Shown here: positions 17,328-27,249 of the stretch, piece after piece | Layout of the letters: each line of letters opens with the position of its first letter | Position numbering within the stretch: the stretch's first letter is position 1 | DNA from: an uncultured Desulfofustis sp. | GTDB taxonomy: Bacteria > Desulfobacterota > Desulfobulbia > Desulfobulbales > Desulfocapsaceae | Direction: 5' to 3' | NCBI GenBank assembly: GCA_905479735.1 | Contig: CAJQNS010000011.1 | Coordinates: 1 to 64,000, forward strand | DNA: 64,000 nucleotides | Notes under the pieces: generated by a model | Databases searched by the model: none | Told to the model about the DNA's origin: nothing | The model's input: the letters and a program-made list of their open reading frames with translations, nothing else | Program-made: the position numbers and the translations under genes

Positions 17328-17425
17328 CTTTCCATCAGTCAAGGCGCGAGCGAGGAGCCGGCGGGGCCGCCGAGCAGTGCTCTGAGCGGGCACCGCAGAG
17401 AGCAACGCAGTCTGAAGGGATGAAT
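17328..17425. repeat. GC-rich intergenic repeat, family B copy 1
   Basis: About 98 bp sharing an ordered series of blocks with 47131-47219: GGCGC, AGC, AGGA, CCGGCGG, TGAGC, CACCGCAG, GAGCAAC, CAG-CTGA, GGGATG. The ends are imperfectly inverted (CCATCAG against CTGAAGGG). No protein is encoded. It directly follows the GGGGACAC palindrome. Confidence 0.6.
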
Positions 17426-17438
17426 TTCACTCAGGTCG

Positions 17439-19169
17439 CTATGTAGACGGCAGCCAATCCACGTTCATCCGCTTCACCACGTTGATGCCGCCCGCCAGCA
17501 CCGTGTTGTTGCTGTACCCGTGATGGTCGAGGAAGCGCTGGATCTCATATGACCTGGAACCGGCGTTGCAGATGATAACCATGGTCTTGTCCTGCGGCAG
17601 TTCCTGGTAACGGTCCCGGACCTCGTCATAGGGAAGTGAGAGCCAGCGGTCTGGGCCGAACTTTTCGACAAACGGGGCGGCCTGTTTGGGATGACGTACA
17701 TCGAGCATGATCCAGTCCGGGTGTTGCGCTGGGCTGTCCATATAGCTGAAGAAATCACTCATATCGACTTTCCGCATCCTGTTGTCACATAAATTCTCAG
17801 CTACGTAGGCAGCTGCATTAATCGAGTCGATGGCAGCCGAAAACGGGGGGGAATAGGCCATCTCGATATTGTTAAAGTCTTCGATGAAAGCACCGTCGCA
17901 GAGCAGCGGGGCAGCACCGTTGATGCGGGCCAGGATGCCGTCACCCATCGGTCCAACTCCCTGCAGACCAAGTACCCGCCTGGTTCTACGGTCGAATACC
18001 ATGAGAAAACAGGTAACCGCCTGGGTCGGATAAAAGTGGGCCCTGTCAATCGGCGAAGTAAGCGAGATATCGGCGTCAAAACCGGCCTCCCTTGCAGCCT
18101 CCAGAGTGAGCCCTGCCGAGCCGATGCTCATCTCGAAGCCTTTCATGATAAAACTGCCAACCCCGCCCTTGAAAATCGACGGTACCCCGCAGATATTGTC
18201 ACCAGCCACCCGACCCTGCTTGTTGGCCAGTGAACCGAGCGGAGCAAAAAATTTCTGGCCAGAGACCAGGTTGGTGATTTCCACACAATCCCCGGCCGCG
18301 TAGATGTCCGGATCGGAAGTCTGCATCCGTTCATTGACCACGATGGCGCCACCTCTGGAAACGTGCAGCCCGGCTTCCTGCGCCAGTATTGAGCGGGGAC
18401 GGACACCAACAGCCACGATGACCATATCGCCGTCGATCTCCCTCTTATCGGTCCTCACACCGCGCACCCTGCCCTTCTCGTCGCCGAGGACTTCCAGCGC
18501 CGCCTCTTCAAGATAAACCTCAAGCCCGCTGTCGCGCAGATGTTTGGTGAGGATATCGGCCATTTCCCAATCGACCAGGCTGGGCAGCAGATGGGTCTTG
18601 AGCTCGACGATGGTGGCATCGATACCCCACAGGTCCTTGAAGGCCTCGGCCATCTCGATGCCGATCGCCCCTCCGCCTACGATCACTGCTTTGCTGACCT
18701 GGCCTTTGGCAATCCGATCCTTGATCTCAATGGCTTTATGCAGGTTGTTGACGGTGAACACCCCGTCCAGGTCGAGGCCGGGCAGCGGTGGTACTATCGG
18801 TTCGCTGCCGGTGGCCAGCATCAGCTTATCGTAGCTGATTTCCTGGATTTCGCCCGTCGCCGCATGCTCGATGCTGACACTTTTCTTGAGCCTGTCGATG
18901 GCCGTCACCCGGGTGGAGGTCAGGGTGCTGACTCCTTTCGCCTTTTCAAAAAAGTACTCATCCCTGAGCATGTGAAAGTTGGTTGATCGTAAATCCTTTT
19001 CATCCGGCACGTCGCCCGAAACATAATAGGGAATACCGCACCCGCCATAGGAAATCAGGCTGTCCTCATCGATCAGCAGCACCTCGGCATCCGGATCGAG
19101 ACGCTTCACCCTCACTGCGGCTTTCGGCCCTGCGGCAACTGCTCCGACTACAACTACTTTCTTAGCCAT
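17439..19169 (-). CDS. CoA-disulfide-reductase-like flavoprotein fused to a rhodanese domain
   Basis: A 576-residue FAD/NAD(P) disulfide oxidoreductase. VVVGAVAAGPKAA binds FAD, and SYGGCGIPYYVSGD carries the single redox Cys44 typical of CoA-disulfide reductase/NADH oxidase relatives. VIVGGGAIGIEMAE binds NAD(P)H and YAAGDCVE lies near the flavin. The last 100 residues form a rhodanese domain with CNAGSRS (active Cys about 534). Such fusions reduce CoA disulfides, persulfides or polysulfide in the cytoplasm, fitting a sulfur-metabolising host. The substrate is inferred. Confidence 0.88.
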   Translation of the reverse strand: MAKKVVVVGAVAAGPKAAVRVKRLDPDAEVLLIDEDSLISYGGCGIPYYVSGDVPDEKDLRSTNFHMLRDEYFFEKAKGVSTLTSTRVTAIDRLKKSVSIEHAATGEIQEISYDKLMLATGSEPIVPPLPGLDLDGVFTVNNLHKAIEIKDRIAKGQVSKAVIVGGGAIGIEMAEAFKDLWGIDATIVELKTHLLPSLVDWEMADILTKHLRDSGLEVYLEEAALEVLGDEKGRVRGVRTDKREIDGDMVIVAVGVRPRSILAQEAGLHVSRGGAIVVNERMQTSDPDIYAAGDCVEITNLVSGQKFFAPLGSLANKQGRVAGDNICGVPSIFKGGVGSFIMKGFEMSIGSAGLTLEAAREAGFDADISLTSPIDRAHFYPTQAVTCFLMVFDRRTRRVLGLQGVGPMGDGILARINGAAPLLCDGAFIEDFNNIEMAYSPPFSAAIDSINAAAYVAENLCDNRMRKVDMSDFFSYMDSPAQHPDWIMLDVRHPKQAAPFVEKFGPDRWLSLPYDEVRDRYQELPQDKTMVIICNAGSRSYEIQRFLDHHGYSNNTVLAGGINVVKRMNVDWLPST

Positions 19170-19253
19170 CGTTCTCTCTTCTTTTCATCTAATTATTGTG
19201 CACGGCCTGAGGGGGCCGCCTATCATGGGTTAAGCTGCTCATCCCTGGCCTGT

Positions 19254-19778
19254 TTAACGGTAGACAAGCACATAGTCACTGTTGAACCGGGTCCGCTTTT
19301 CCGGCTTTGCCCGGGGCCGGCCCAGCGCAATACCGGCAATCGGGATGATCGAATCAGGCAACTTGAAGTGGACTCTCATTCCCTCTATCCTCTGCTTCCT
19401 CGGGTGAATGCCTATCCAGCAGCCACCTAGCCCGAGACCGTTTATGGCCAGAAGCATGTTCTCGATACAGGCGGATACGTCCTGCAGCATATAAGATTCC
19501 TGATTTTCATGGGCTACCTCGATATCTCCACAAACCAGTAAGGCGGCCGCCGCTCCCTTCAACATCGATCCATTGGGAGCGATAGTCCTCATGGCCTCAA
19601 GATCTTCAGGCTGCCGGGTGACGACAAAACGCCACGGATCCCTGGCCCTGGCAGAGGGCGCCGACATGCCAGCTTGCAGAATTGCTTTGATCTGGGCGTC
19701 GTTAACCGGCTCATCGGTGAAGAGCCTGACACTTCGTCGTTGGAAAATAAAATCTAATATCTCGTCCATTTCATTCAC
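19254..19778 (-). CDS. nitroreductase-family flavoprotein
   Basis: A 174-residue FMN-binding nitroreductase. It opens with FIFQRRSVRLFTDEPV, the FMN-phosphate binding start, then SAPSARARDPWRFVV and GLGGCWIGIHP. It is expected to dimerise and use NAD(P)H to reduce quinones or nitro-compounds. It follows fetB by about 40 bp on the same strand and may be the last or next-to-last gene of that operon. Confidence 0.88.
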   Translation of the reverse strand: MNEMDEILDFIFQRRSVRLFTDEPVNDAQIKAILQAGMSAPSARARDPWRFVVTRQPEDLEAMRTIAPNGSMLKGAAAALLVCGDIEVAHENQESYMLQDVSACIENMLLAINGLGLGGCWIGIHPRKQRIEGMRVHFKLPDSIIPIAGIALGRPRAKPEKRTRFNSDYVLVYR

Positions 19779-19819
19779 TCTTTGGCATGATCACGATAGC
19801 TGTATTCACGCGGTGTATC

Positions 19820-20626
19820 TCACTCTTCAGGGAGCAATTTGTCAAGAACAAGGCGCTGGCGATCATCAAACAGATGCTTTTCAATCATCACGATGGCACA
19901 GATAACCCCGAATCCCGATCCTGCACCAATCAGAAACATGATCAGAATCTGATATTTTACCGCCTCAATCGGCGGCGTACCCCCCAAAATCTGTCCGGTC
20001 ATCATACCCGGCAGACTGACGAGGCCGGTTGCCGCCATCGAGTTTACCAGGGGGATCATACCGGTTCGCATGCAGTCCCGCCGGATGTCACTGACCGCCT
20101 CGGAACGGCTCTCACCGAGCATCAGCCTCTGCTCGATTACCTCCTTCTGTTCATAGAATAGACTTGTCAACCGATCGGAGGCAAGCGCCACTCCGGTCAT
20201 GGTGTTGCCGAGCAGCATCCCCAGAAACGGGATCGAATAGCGTGGCTCGTACCAGGGATCCTGGCGCAAAATAACAAGCAAGGCGAGCAGGGCAACCGAA
20301 AATGAAGAAACGAACATCGAGGTGATGCCGACGTGGTAACCAAAAAATCCCCGCAGTTTTCTCTTCAGACGGGCCCTCACCTCACGTCCTGCAGCCAGCA
20401 GCATAACCTGGGAAACTAGAATAATCAGCCAGACGGAACTGGTGGAAAAGAGAAATTGCAAAACCAGTCCGATCAGCAACAATTGCACGACCATTCGAAC
20501 GGAGGCAATGATAAGTTGAGACTCGAGACCAAGCTTGAGATTGAAGCTCAGCCCGGCGAGAAGCAGGATAAGAGAGGCGGCAATCGACAAGTCCAGCGGT
20601 GAAAGTGCGGCAACATTCATCGTCAA
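19820..20626 (-). CDS. fetB: FetB-like iron export ABC permease
   Basis: A 268-residue inner-membrane protein of the UPF0014/FetB family with about seven hydrophobic segments. MIPLVNSMAATGLVSLPGMMTGQILGG is the conserved family block. FetAB is described in Escherichia coli as an iron exporter protecting against peroxide stress. It follows the ATPase gene by 11 bp. The start may be the second Met (MNVAAL). Confidence 0.88.
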   Translation of the reverse strand: MTMNVAALSPLDLSIAASLILLLAGLSFNLKLGLESQLIIASVRMVVQLLLIGLVLQFLFSTSSVWLIILVSQVMLLAAGREVRARLKRKLRGFFGYHVGITSMFVSSFSVALLALLVILRQDPWYEPRYSIPFLGMLLGNTMTGVALASDRLTSLFYEQKEVIEQRLMLGESRSEAVSDIRRDCMRTGMIPLVNSMAATGLVSLPGMMTGQILGGTPPIEAVKYQILIMFLIGAGSGFGVICAIVMIEKHLFDDRQRLVLDKLLPEE

Positions 20627-20637
20627 GCGATACTCCC

Positions 20638-21291
20638 TTAAGGACTTATCAGATCGTTCTCTTTTCTGATCTGCAGACGATCCTGATGCATGGTAATAAA
20701 TATCGTCGCAACCCGCTCCAAATGCTCCGGATTGTGGCTTACCCAGAGAGCTGCACCACCACTGTCATCGAGATATTTTCTTACCACTGTTTCGAGAAGC
20801 AGGGCGTTGTCCTGGTCAAGTCCGGAGCCAACTTCGTCGAGCAGCAGAACCTGCGGATCCCTGAGCAGAGCCCGCACCAGACTTAATCGCTGTTTCTCAC
20901 CGGTAGACAGCCGGGTTACATCCCAGCCGAGGATGTCAGACTCAAAGCCGCAGGCCCGAACCAGATCTTCTGCCCGTTCCCGCTTATAATCAGGCGCTAG
21001 ATGATCGCTGACAAACGGGTGCCACCAGCGAGATTCGGCTGGGATCATGGCCACCAGCCGGCGCCATTGTGGAGGCGTGTACTGCTCCCTCTCCCTGCCG
21101 TTCAGCGTCACTCTCCCTTTACTTGGATCGATATCAGCCAGGGCCCTAAGCAGACGGGTCTTGCCCACACCGGAAATACCGTCCAGACCTGCACAACACC
21201 TTGGCGCCAGTGATAAACTGTAAGGACCACTGCTGGAGAAGCCCAGAGATTCTGCCTGCAAAAGAGGGCCATCAGGGTAAGATAATGACAA
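20638..21291 (-). CDS. fetA: FetA-like ABC ATPase
   Basis: About 217 residues of ABC ATPase. Walker A is GISGVGKTRLL, the signature is LSTGEKQRLS (Thr where Gly is usual), and Walker B is VLLLDEVGSGLD, followed by VSHNPEH. There is no good ATG: TTG 21291 is taken because the family N-terminus (a strand then LLQAESLGF) begins there. It overlaps the 3' end of the histidine kinase gene by about 20 bp. It should power FetB. Confidence 0.82.
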   Translation of the reverse strand: MSLSYPDGPLLQAESLGFSSSGPYSLSLAPRCCAGLDGISGVGKTRLLRALADIDPSKGRVTLNGREREQYTPPQWRRLVAMIPAESRWWHPFVSDHLAPDYKRERAEDLVRACGFESDILGWDVTRLSTGEKQRLSLVRALLRDPQVLLLDEVGSGLDQDNALLLETVVRKYLDDSGGAALWVSHNPEHLERVATIFITMHQDRLQIRKENDLISP

Positions 21292-22729
21292 ATTCAGTTC
21301 CTTCCTGCGCCTGGCTCTCAACCTTGATATCGCCGCCATGTTCCTCGACGATATTCTTGGCAATGGCCAGCCCGAGACCGGTCCCCTTGCTTTTGTTGGT
21401 AAAGAACGGTTCAAATACCTGGGCGGCTATCTCCTCGCTCATACCCGGACCGTTGTCCCTGAATGAGATGAGCGCCTGTCCTTCGTCACTTTCAGAGGTT
21501 TCGGCCAGCAGCCGGCCCCCCTCTGCCATTACCTGGATACCGTTGAGGATGATATTGAGAAAGGCCCGGTAAAGCATATCCTCATCAACCTCTCTGATGA
21601 TCGCCTCGCCTGCGTAGATCGTCTCAATCTCCACTCCCTGCTTTTCAGCCATGGAACTGGTGAAGTTTACTGCTCTATTGAGGATCTGCTGCAGATCACA
21701 AGATTTGAGCTTGGGCTGCTGCGGTCTGGCAAAATCGAGGAATTCGGTGACAATAGTATTGAGTCGTCTGGTCTCATCGACAATGATCTGGGCCAGATTT
21801 TCATTCCCAGGTGCCACTTTTTCAATTCTCTTTTTGAGTATCTCCGCCGTGGATCGGACAATGCCCAGAGGACTCTTGATTTCATGGGAAACCGTCGCCA
21901 CCATGGTTCCCAGATGGGTCAGACGCTCGTTTTTGTCGAGCTGTTCCTTGAGCGTGAGCCGCTCCACCATCCTGCGTTCGAGGATATCCCCGGCCCGCGA
22001 CACGATGGACCGCAGCACCAGGAAGAGCACCAGCATCACCACCGCTGAAACTATCATGATGCGGCCCTGGAGCTTCAAGATGGCGGTATAGTCCCTGGAG
22101 AGATCTTTGGCAATCTCGATGACCCCCATGATCGCATCTCCGGCTTCGCCGCTCTCCTTGACCTGCCGGAACGGAATGAAAGTTTGAAGCTGACAGCTTA
22201 TCTGGGGATCGGCTGAAAGCAGACTCCACATCGTGCCGCTGTAGATGAATCTAGAGTTGGCGGCACCACGAAGCGCTTTTTCGTATTCTATGCCGCCCTT
22301 GTCTCGTTTACCCACCATTTCAGGGAGGGTAGAGTAGGAAATGACATTTTCTTTGGAGTCGTAAATGGTGACCGAATCGATAGCCAGTCCCTGGATAATT
22401 TCGCTGACGATCTTGTCCAGATACCCGAATTGATCCGGGTTCCTCAGCGCGATCCGGCCGTAGCGAACCACTGCGGGGAGCACGAAACGCCTGAATACCT
22501 GCTGGTTGAGGTTGCCTGCCAGCAGCAGAGAATAATCTTCGCTCTGCTTGAGCATCACGTCTTTGGCATTGTTGGAGATGATCCAGGACAGGATCATGGT
22601 GAAGATGAGGATCGCCCCCAGGGCGGTGAACGAAAAGTACTTTACCAGGGTAAACGACTGCAGCCCGGCATCTCTTGGCTGCCGGCCACTGTCTTGTTGC
22701 TTGTTGTCACTGCCCTTATTTATCATCAC
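21272..22729 (-). CDS. membrane-bound sensor histidine kinase
   Basis: A 485-residue kinase. It has transmembrane helices at about 31-52 and 223-243 bounding a periplasmic sensor of about 170 residues. The phosphoaccepting His282 lies in VSHEIKSPLG. The ATPase part has DNGPGM, FEPFFTNKSKGTGLGLAIAKN and VEEHGG. No response regulator gene is near, so it is an orphan here. It sits 3 bp after the radical SAM gene and overlaps fetA, implying co-expression with both. The ligand is unknown. Confidence 0.9.
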   Translation of the reverse strand: MMINKGSDNKQQDSGRQPRDAGLQSFTLVKYFSFTALGAILIFTMILSWIISNNAKDVMLKQSEDYSLLLAGNLNQQVFRRFVLPAVVRYGRIALRNPDQFGYLDKIVSEIIQGLAIDSVTIYDSKENVISYSTLPEMVGKRDKGGIEYEKALRGAANSRFIYSGTMWSLLSADPQISCQLQTFIPFRQVKESGEAGDAIMGVIEIAKDLSRDYTAILKLQGRIMIVSAVVMLVLFLVLRSIVSRAGDILERRMVERLTLKEQLDKNERLTHLGTMVATVSHEIKSPLGIVRSTAEILKKRIEKVAPGNENLAQIIVDETRRLNTIVTEFLDFARPQQPKLKSCDLQQILNRAVNFTSSMAEKQGVEIETIYAGEAIIREVDEDMLYRAFLNIILNGIQVMAEGGRLLAETSESDEGQALISFRDNGPGMSEEIAAQVFEPFFTNKSKGTGLGLAIAKNIVEEHGGDIKVESQAQEGTEFVIILP

Positions 22730-22732
22730 TGC

Positions 22733-24529
22733 TCAGTCGCGACAGACGCCGCAGATTCTGCATACCCTGGTGTCGCAGGGTGCGGTTGATTTTTCCTCGA
22801 AACTGCGACGATATTCACGCCATAAATAACCGTCCTCGATCCCGTGATCGATAATGCTCCAGGCCAGCGGGCTGTGCTGCGTGTATTGCCTGGTCGCAAA
22901 AAGCTGCTCGCTCAGCCCGCTCTGCTTCAAAGCCTGCTTCCAGGATATACCCGAGTCGGCCATAATCAGCAATACCTCTGCGAGCCTGCGGTCTCCGCGG
23001 GACAGTATAGATTGGAAAAGAGCCTGGTCAGGATTGTCAAATTTGAGGCGGAGGTTTGGCAGCGAAGCCAGGTGACTTTTCAGATACTTGATTTTTGCCT
23101 TGATGCGTTGTACTCCCTCCCGCCCCCCGAGCGTCTTTTCGCCATCGAGTTCCGCCGAGGCCGCAAAAGGATGATACTGAAAGGGCGTCCACGGTTTGGG
23201 GACAAAGCTGTTGACCGAGATCGACATTTCACTCAAGCGACCACGCTTGCGGCCAATACGATGCATAACCTCCCTGATTCTTCGAACCAGGTCGACGAAC
23301 TCCTCAAGATCTTCCAGGGTTTCTGTCGGCAGACCGATCATCAGGTATAGCTTGAGCCGGTGCAGTCCTGCGACGGTTAGTTTTTCTGCGGCAGCAAGGA
23401 GATCCGATTCGGTAAGCTGCTTGTTGATCACCCTGCGCAACCGTTCGGAGGCACCATCCGGCGCAATTGCCACACTTTTCAGGTTACTGGCCCGGAGCAG
23501 CTCCAGAAGGTTGTCAGATATCTTATCTGCCCGCAGTGAAGAAAAAGAGAGCGAACAGCCATCAGCACCAAGGTTTTCGGCAATCAAGTCAAGATTTTCC
23601 CTGGAGGTCATTTCCATGCCCAGCAGTCCAATCCTATCGATTCCCCGGGGCCGTTCTTGCAGACTTTTCAGGATCGCTTCGATATCCCAAAGACGGGGTG
23701 GACGATAGACAAAGCCGGCGGTGCAGAAGCGACAACCCCGCGAACACCCCCGTCCCAGCTCGGTGAGATAAAGATCCGAGAATTCGGTATCCGGAGTCAA
23801 AAGTTCTGAATGGGCCGAATGATCAGTGCTCTCCAGGCCAATCCGACGAATGCGTTTGGGCAGACCTGGGGCCGGTTCAAACCTTTCAAATCGTTCTTGG
23901 CTATCATAGTGGGGCTGGTAGAGCTGTGGAGCATAAAAACCGTCATAATCCCGATTAAGCAGTGAGAGTAGTCGGCCGCGGTCGCTGAAATCGTCGTCGG
24001 ATAGTTTGTCGATCAACAGCGGCAGCAGCGGCTCGGCCTCACCCACCACGAACAGATCGACAAAGTCGGCCAACGGTTCGGGGTTCATAAAGGCGGCCAC
24101 CCCCCCGCAGACCACAAGCGGATTTCCAGGTTCGATGGACTCTCCCCTCCGAGAGGCCAGCGGCTCAAGTCCTGAGGCCAGAAAAAAGCGGGCAAGATTG
24201 ATGTAGTCGTGTTCGAAACTGACAGAAATGAAGATAACGGAAAAATCGGCGGGCGGACGCCCTGACTCCTGCGAGACGAGCGGCTGGTCAGTTTCGGGCA
24301 GAAAAAGCCTCTCGCAGACCAGGGTACGGCAGTCGTTGAGTATCCGGTAGACGAGCTGGAATCCCAGGTTGGACATGCCCACCCGGTAGTGATTGGGATA
24401 GAGCAGACCGACAGGCAGCAGCCCCTTCCATTTTTTCAGATAGGTGCCCCGCTCCTTGTCAAGCAGATCGGCTCTGGATGGTATCCGGGAGAGTGCGGTC
24501 CGCGATGTTGCCTGTCTTTTGCGATCCAA
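22733..24529 (-). CDS. radical SAM protein with N-terminal B12-binding-like region
   Basis: A 598-residue radical SAM enzyme. The SAM iron-sulfur motif is C262-x3-C266-x2-C269 (GCSRGCRFC). The N-terminal 240 residues resemble the B12-binding-like half of the TIGR03960/YgiQ-like group (SNLGFQLVYRIL, VVCGGVAAFMNPEPLADF). The C-terminus ends in a cysteine-rich CDTRVCRICGVC, which could hold a further metal site. It lies 25 bp after ftsZ on the same strand. The product is unknown. Confidence 0.85.
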   Translation of the reverse strand: MDRKRQATSRTALSRIPSRADLLDKERGTYLKKWKGLLPVGLLYPNHYRVGMSNLGFQLVYRILNDCRTLVCERLFLPETDQPLVSQESGRPPADFSVIFISVSFEHDYINLARFFLASGLEPLASRRGESIEPGNPLVVCGGVAAFMNPEPLADFVDLFVVGEAEPLLPLLIDKLSDDDFSDRGRLLSLLNRDYDGFYAPQLYQPHYDSQERFERFEPAPGLPKRIRRIGLESTDHSAHSELLTPDTEFSDLYLTELGRGCSRGCRFCTAGFVYRPPRLWDIEAILKSLQERPRGIDRIGLLGMEMTSRENLDLIAENLGADGCSLSFSSLRADKISDNLLELLRASNLKSVAIAPDGASERLRRVINKQLTESDLLAAAEKLTVAGLHRLKLYLMIGLPTETLEDLEEFVDLVRRIREVMHRIGRKRGRLSEMSISVNSFVPKPWTPFQYHPFAASAELDGEKTLGGREGVQRIKAKIKYLKSHLASLPNLRLKFDNPDQALFQSILSRGDRRLAEVLLIMADSGISWKQALKQSGLSEQLFATRQYTQHSPLAWSIIDHGIEDGYLWREYRRSFEEKSTAPCDTRVCRICGVCRD

Positions 24530-24554
24530 GAGCCCTCAATTCACCAGCCCGTTC

Positions 24555-25853
24555 TCAATTAGCCTTCTTACGCAGATAGGTTGGAGTCTCCAGGTAATCC
24601 TCGTTAATCCGTTCACTGGGTTTGGGCTCATCCTTTTCCAGGGAACGGTTGCCGCGGGTCGGCCCGAAATTGTCAAAAGCGTCGAAATTTGACCCGGGTA
24701 GTACGGTGGCCTTGGGGGCCCTGTTGGCCAGAGCAGGCTTGTAGGGCTGCTGTCTATCAGCTTCGGGCTTCAATGGATGCTGTGTGCGTACCGATTGTAC
24801 CGATTCAACCGGCTTGGGAGGTTTCACCGGAGCCTCGTACTGCTGTTTGCGAGGCAGATCGCCGACCTGGGCGATGGTTCTCTCCCTGGTGTCGACGTCG
24901 CCAACACCGGTGGCTATTACCGTTACCTGAAGCTCGTCGCCCAGGCTGTCGTCGTAGAGTGCGCCGATGACCACCTTGGCATCCTCATCGACCTTGTCCT
25001 GAATCAGCGCCGAGGCCTCCATGAACTCGGCCATGGTGAAGCTCTCTTCGGTGGCGGAAATATTGATCAGCAGACCGCGGGCACCATCGATGCCGACATC
25101 TTCCAGAAGCTGGTTATCGATGGCCCGTTTGGCCGCCTCAACCGCCCTGTTTTCACCGACCGCAGAGGCAGATCCCATAATGGCCGGGCCGACTTCTTTC
25201 ATCACCGTGCGCAGATCGGCAAAATCGGCATTGATCAGGCCGGGTACATTGATCAGATCGGTAATCCCTTTGACGGCCTGGAGCAGAACCGTATCAGCCA
25301 GGGAGAGCATGTCGGAGAGTTTGGAAGTCTTCTGCATCAGGCTCAACAGCCGGTCGTTGGGTACCGTGATGATCGTATCGGCATATTTATGCAGTTCCTG
25401 CCAGCCGGCTTCAGCGTTTCGCTGCCGCTGCTTGCCTTCAAAATTGAAAGGCTTGGTCACCACCGCTACAGTCAGAGCGCCCAATTCCTTGCTGATCTTG
25501 GCAACCACCGGCGCAGCACCTGTGCCGGTGCCGCCGCCCAGCCCGGCAGTGATGAAGACCATGTCGCCGCCAAGCAGACAGTCTTTGACCTCTTCCATTG
25601 ACTCGTGGGCAGACTGGGCCCCGGTCTCCGGGTCGGCCCCCGCACCGAGTCCTTTGGTAATGGACGGCCCCAACTGGATACAGATATCGGCTTTGGATTG
25701 ATCCAGGGCCTGTTTGTCGGTGTTGGCAACGATGAACTCCACTCCCTGAAGCTTATTATCCACCATGGTGTTGATAGCGTTTCCGCCACCGCCACCAAGG
25801 CCGATAACTTTGACTACCGCAACGCTCTCTGTCTCTGCCATTCTAAACGGCAT
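24555..25853 (-). CDS. ftsZ: cell division protein FtsZ
   Basis: A 432-residue tubulin-like GTPase. The GTP-binding loop GGGGNAINTM comes early, and the tubulin signature GLGGGTGTGAAPVV follows. The C-terminal linker ends in the conserved peptide DYLETPTYLRKK, which binds FtsA and other partners. It forms the cytokinetic ring. It is last in the dcw series, 115 bp after ftsA. Confidence 0.97.
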   Translation of the reverse strand: MPFRMAETESVAVVKVIGLGGGGGNAINTMVDNKLQGVEFIVANTDKQALDQSKADICIQLGPSITKGLGAGADPETGAQSAHESMEEVKDCLLGGDMVFITAGLGGGTGTGAAPVVAKISKELGALTVAVVTKPFNFEGKQRQRNAEAGWQELHKYADTIITVPNDRLLSLMQKTSKLSDMLSLADTVLLQAVKGITDLINVPGLINADFADLRTVMKEVGPAIMGSASAVGENRAVEAAKRAIDNQLLEDVGIDGARGLLINISATEESFTMAEFMEASALIQDKVDEDAKVVIGALYDDSLGDELQVTVIATGVGDVDTRERTIAQVGDLPRKQQYEAPVKPPKPVESVQSVRTQHPLKPEADRQQPYKPALANRAPKATVLPGSNFDAFDNFGPTRGNRSLEKDEPKPSERINEDYLETPTYLRKKAN

Positions 25854-25968
25854 GGTGATCTCCCAATATCTATTGATTCTCGACAGTTAGGGCAGGATAA
25901 AAGGTCTAATTCCTTGGCATAGGAACTATAGCATTTCATCGTGCCCGCATAAACAAAAAAGTCCTCGA

Positions 25969-27249
25969 CTACATGATTTTTTTGAACAGCCCTCTCATTT
26001 TGTCCATCACTCCGGTGTCTTGATCGGTGGCGCTCATCTGATGGTCTCTTCCGTAGAGCACCAGACCGACCCCTGTGGTGCAGCGCGGGGTGTAAACATC
26101 ATCAACCCTGCCCCCGATTCCGCTGGGATATCCAACCCTTACCGGCATATCAAAAATCTGCTCGGCAAGATCAACGAGGTTTACCAGCAGCGAGGTGCCA
26201 CCGGTCAGAACGATTCCGGCGTTTATTCTGTTCTTCTGACCGGAGACGACCAGCTCCCGGTTGACCATTTCAAGAATCTCCACCATTCGTGCCTCGATGA
26301 TGTCAACCAGCACTTTCTGAGTCACCCGCCTCGGCTCCCGGTCACCCACCGAGGGAACGTCGACTACGTGATTGGACTTGATCACCGCTGACAGGGCGCT
26401 GCCGTAGTCCTCCTTGAGGCGTTCCGCCTCAGCCAGCGGAGTTCGCAAGCCAACGGACAGATCGTTTGTCAGGTTGTGCCCCCCCAAACCCAGTTCGCAG
26501 GTGTGCCTGATGGTCCCCTCATAGAACACGGCGATATCTGTAGTGCCGCCGCCTATGTCCACCAGGACCACACCGAGATCCATCTCGTCCTGGGTGAGCA
26601 CCGCCTTGGCGGAGGCAATTGACTCCAGCACCATATCGGCCACCTCGAGACCAGCCTTGTTGCAGCAGGTTACCAGGTTGTGCACGGCCCCGATATCGGC
26701 GGTGACGATGTGGACGTTGGTCACCAGCCTGACCCCGGTCATGCCGAGCGGATTCTGGATGCCGGTATGGTCATCGACCATATATTCCTGTGGCAATACG
26801 TGGATGACCCGCTGATTCTCAGAAATTTTCACGGTCTGAGCCGCGGTGATCACCTCCTGGACGTCGGCCTGCTTGATCTCCCTGTTGTTGATAGCCAGGA
26901 TACCTGGGCTGTTGAATCCCTTAATGTGGTTCCCGGCAATGCCGACGTAGACCGACTCAAGGTCGCAGCCGGCGATATCCTCGGCGACCTTCACCGATTT
27001 TCGGATCGAGGCCACCGTGCTCTCGATATTGACCACCACCCCTTTGCGCATCCCCAGAGAAGGTGAGGTCCCGACCCCGATAATATCGACACCATCCTGG
27101 AAGACTTCGCCGACCACGCAGCAGATTTTTGTAGTGCCGATATCGAGCCCGACCACAAGGTTGCCCCGAACATCACGTTTCTGCTCTCCGATGGGCTCGA
27201 CACCCATCTCCAACTCCTGATCTTTATTCTTGTCCATATTCAAACTCAC
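25969..27249 (-). CDS. ftsA: cell division protein FtsA
   Basis: A 426-residue actin-like ATPase. It has GLDIGTTKICCVVGE, then VDIGGGTTDIAVF and VLTGGTSLL for nucleotide binding. The end MDKMRGLFKKIM is the amphipathic membrane-targeting helix. It tethers FtsZ to the membrane. Its start overlaps ftsQ by 4 bp. The N-terminus has an extra charged stretch of about 25 residues before the fold. Confidence 0.96.
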   Translation of the reverse strand: MSLNMDKNKDQELEMGVEPIGEQKRDVRGNLVVGLDIGTTKICCVVGEVFQDGVDIIGVGTSPSLGMRKGVVVNIESTVASIRKSVKVAEDIAGCDLESVYVGIAGNHIKGFNSPGILAINNREIKQADVQEVITAAQTVKISENQRVIHVLPQEYMVDDHTGIQNPLGMTGVRLVTNVHIVTADIGAVHNLVTCCNKAGLEVADMVLESIASAKAVLTQDEMDLGVVLVDIGGGTTDIAVFYEGTIRHTCELGLGGHNLTNDLSVGLRTPLAEAERLKEDYGSALSAVIKSNHVVDVPSVGDREPRRVTQKVLVDIIEARMVEILEMVNRELVVSGQKNRINAGIVLTGGTSLLVNLVDLAEQIFDMPVRVGYPSGIGGRVDDVYTPRCTTGVGLVLYGRDHQMSATDQDTGVMDKMRGLFKKIM

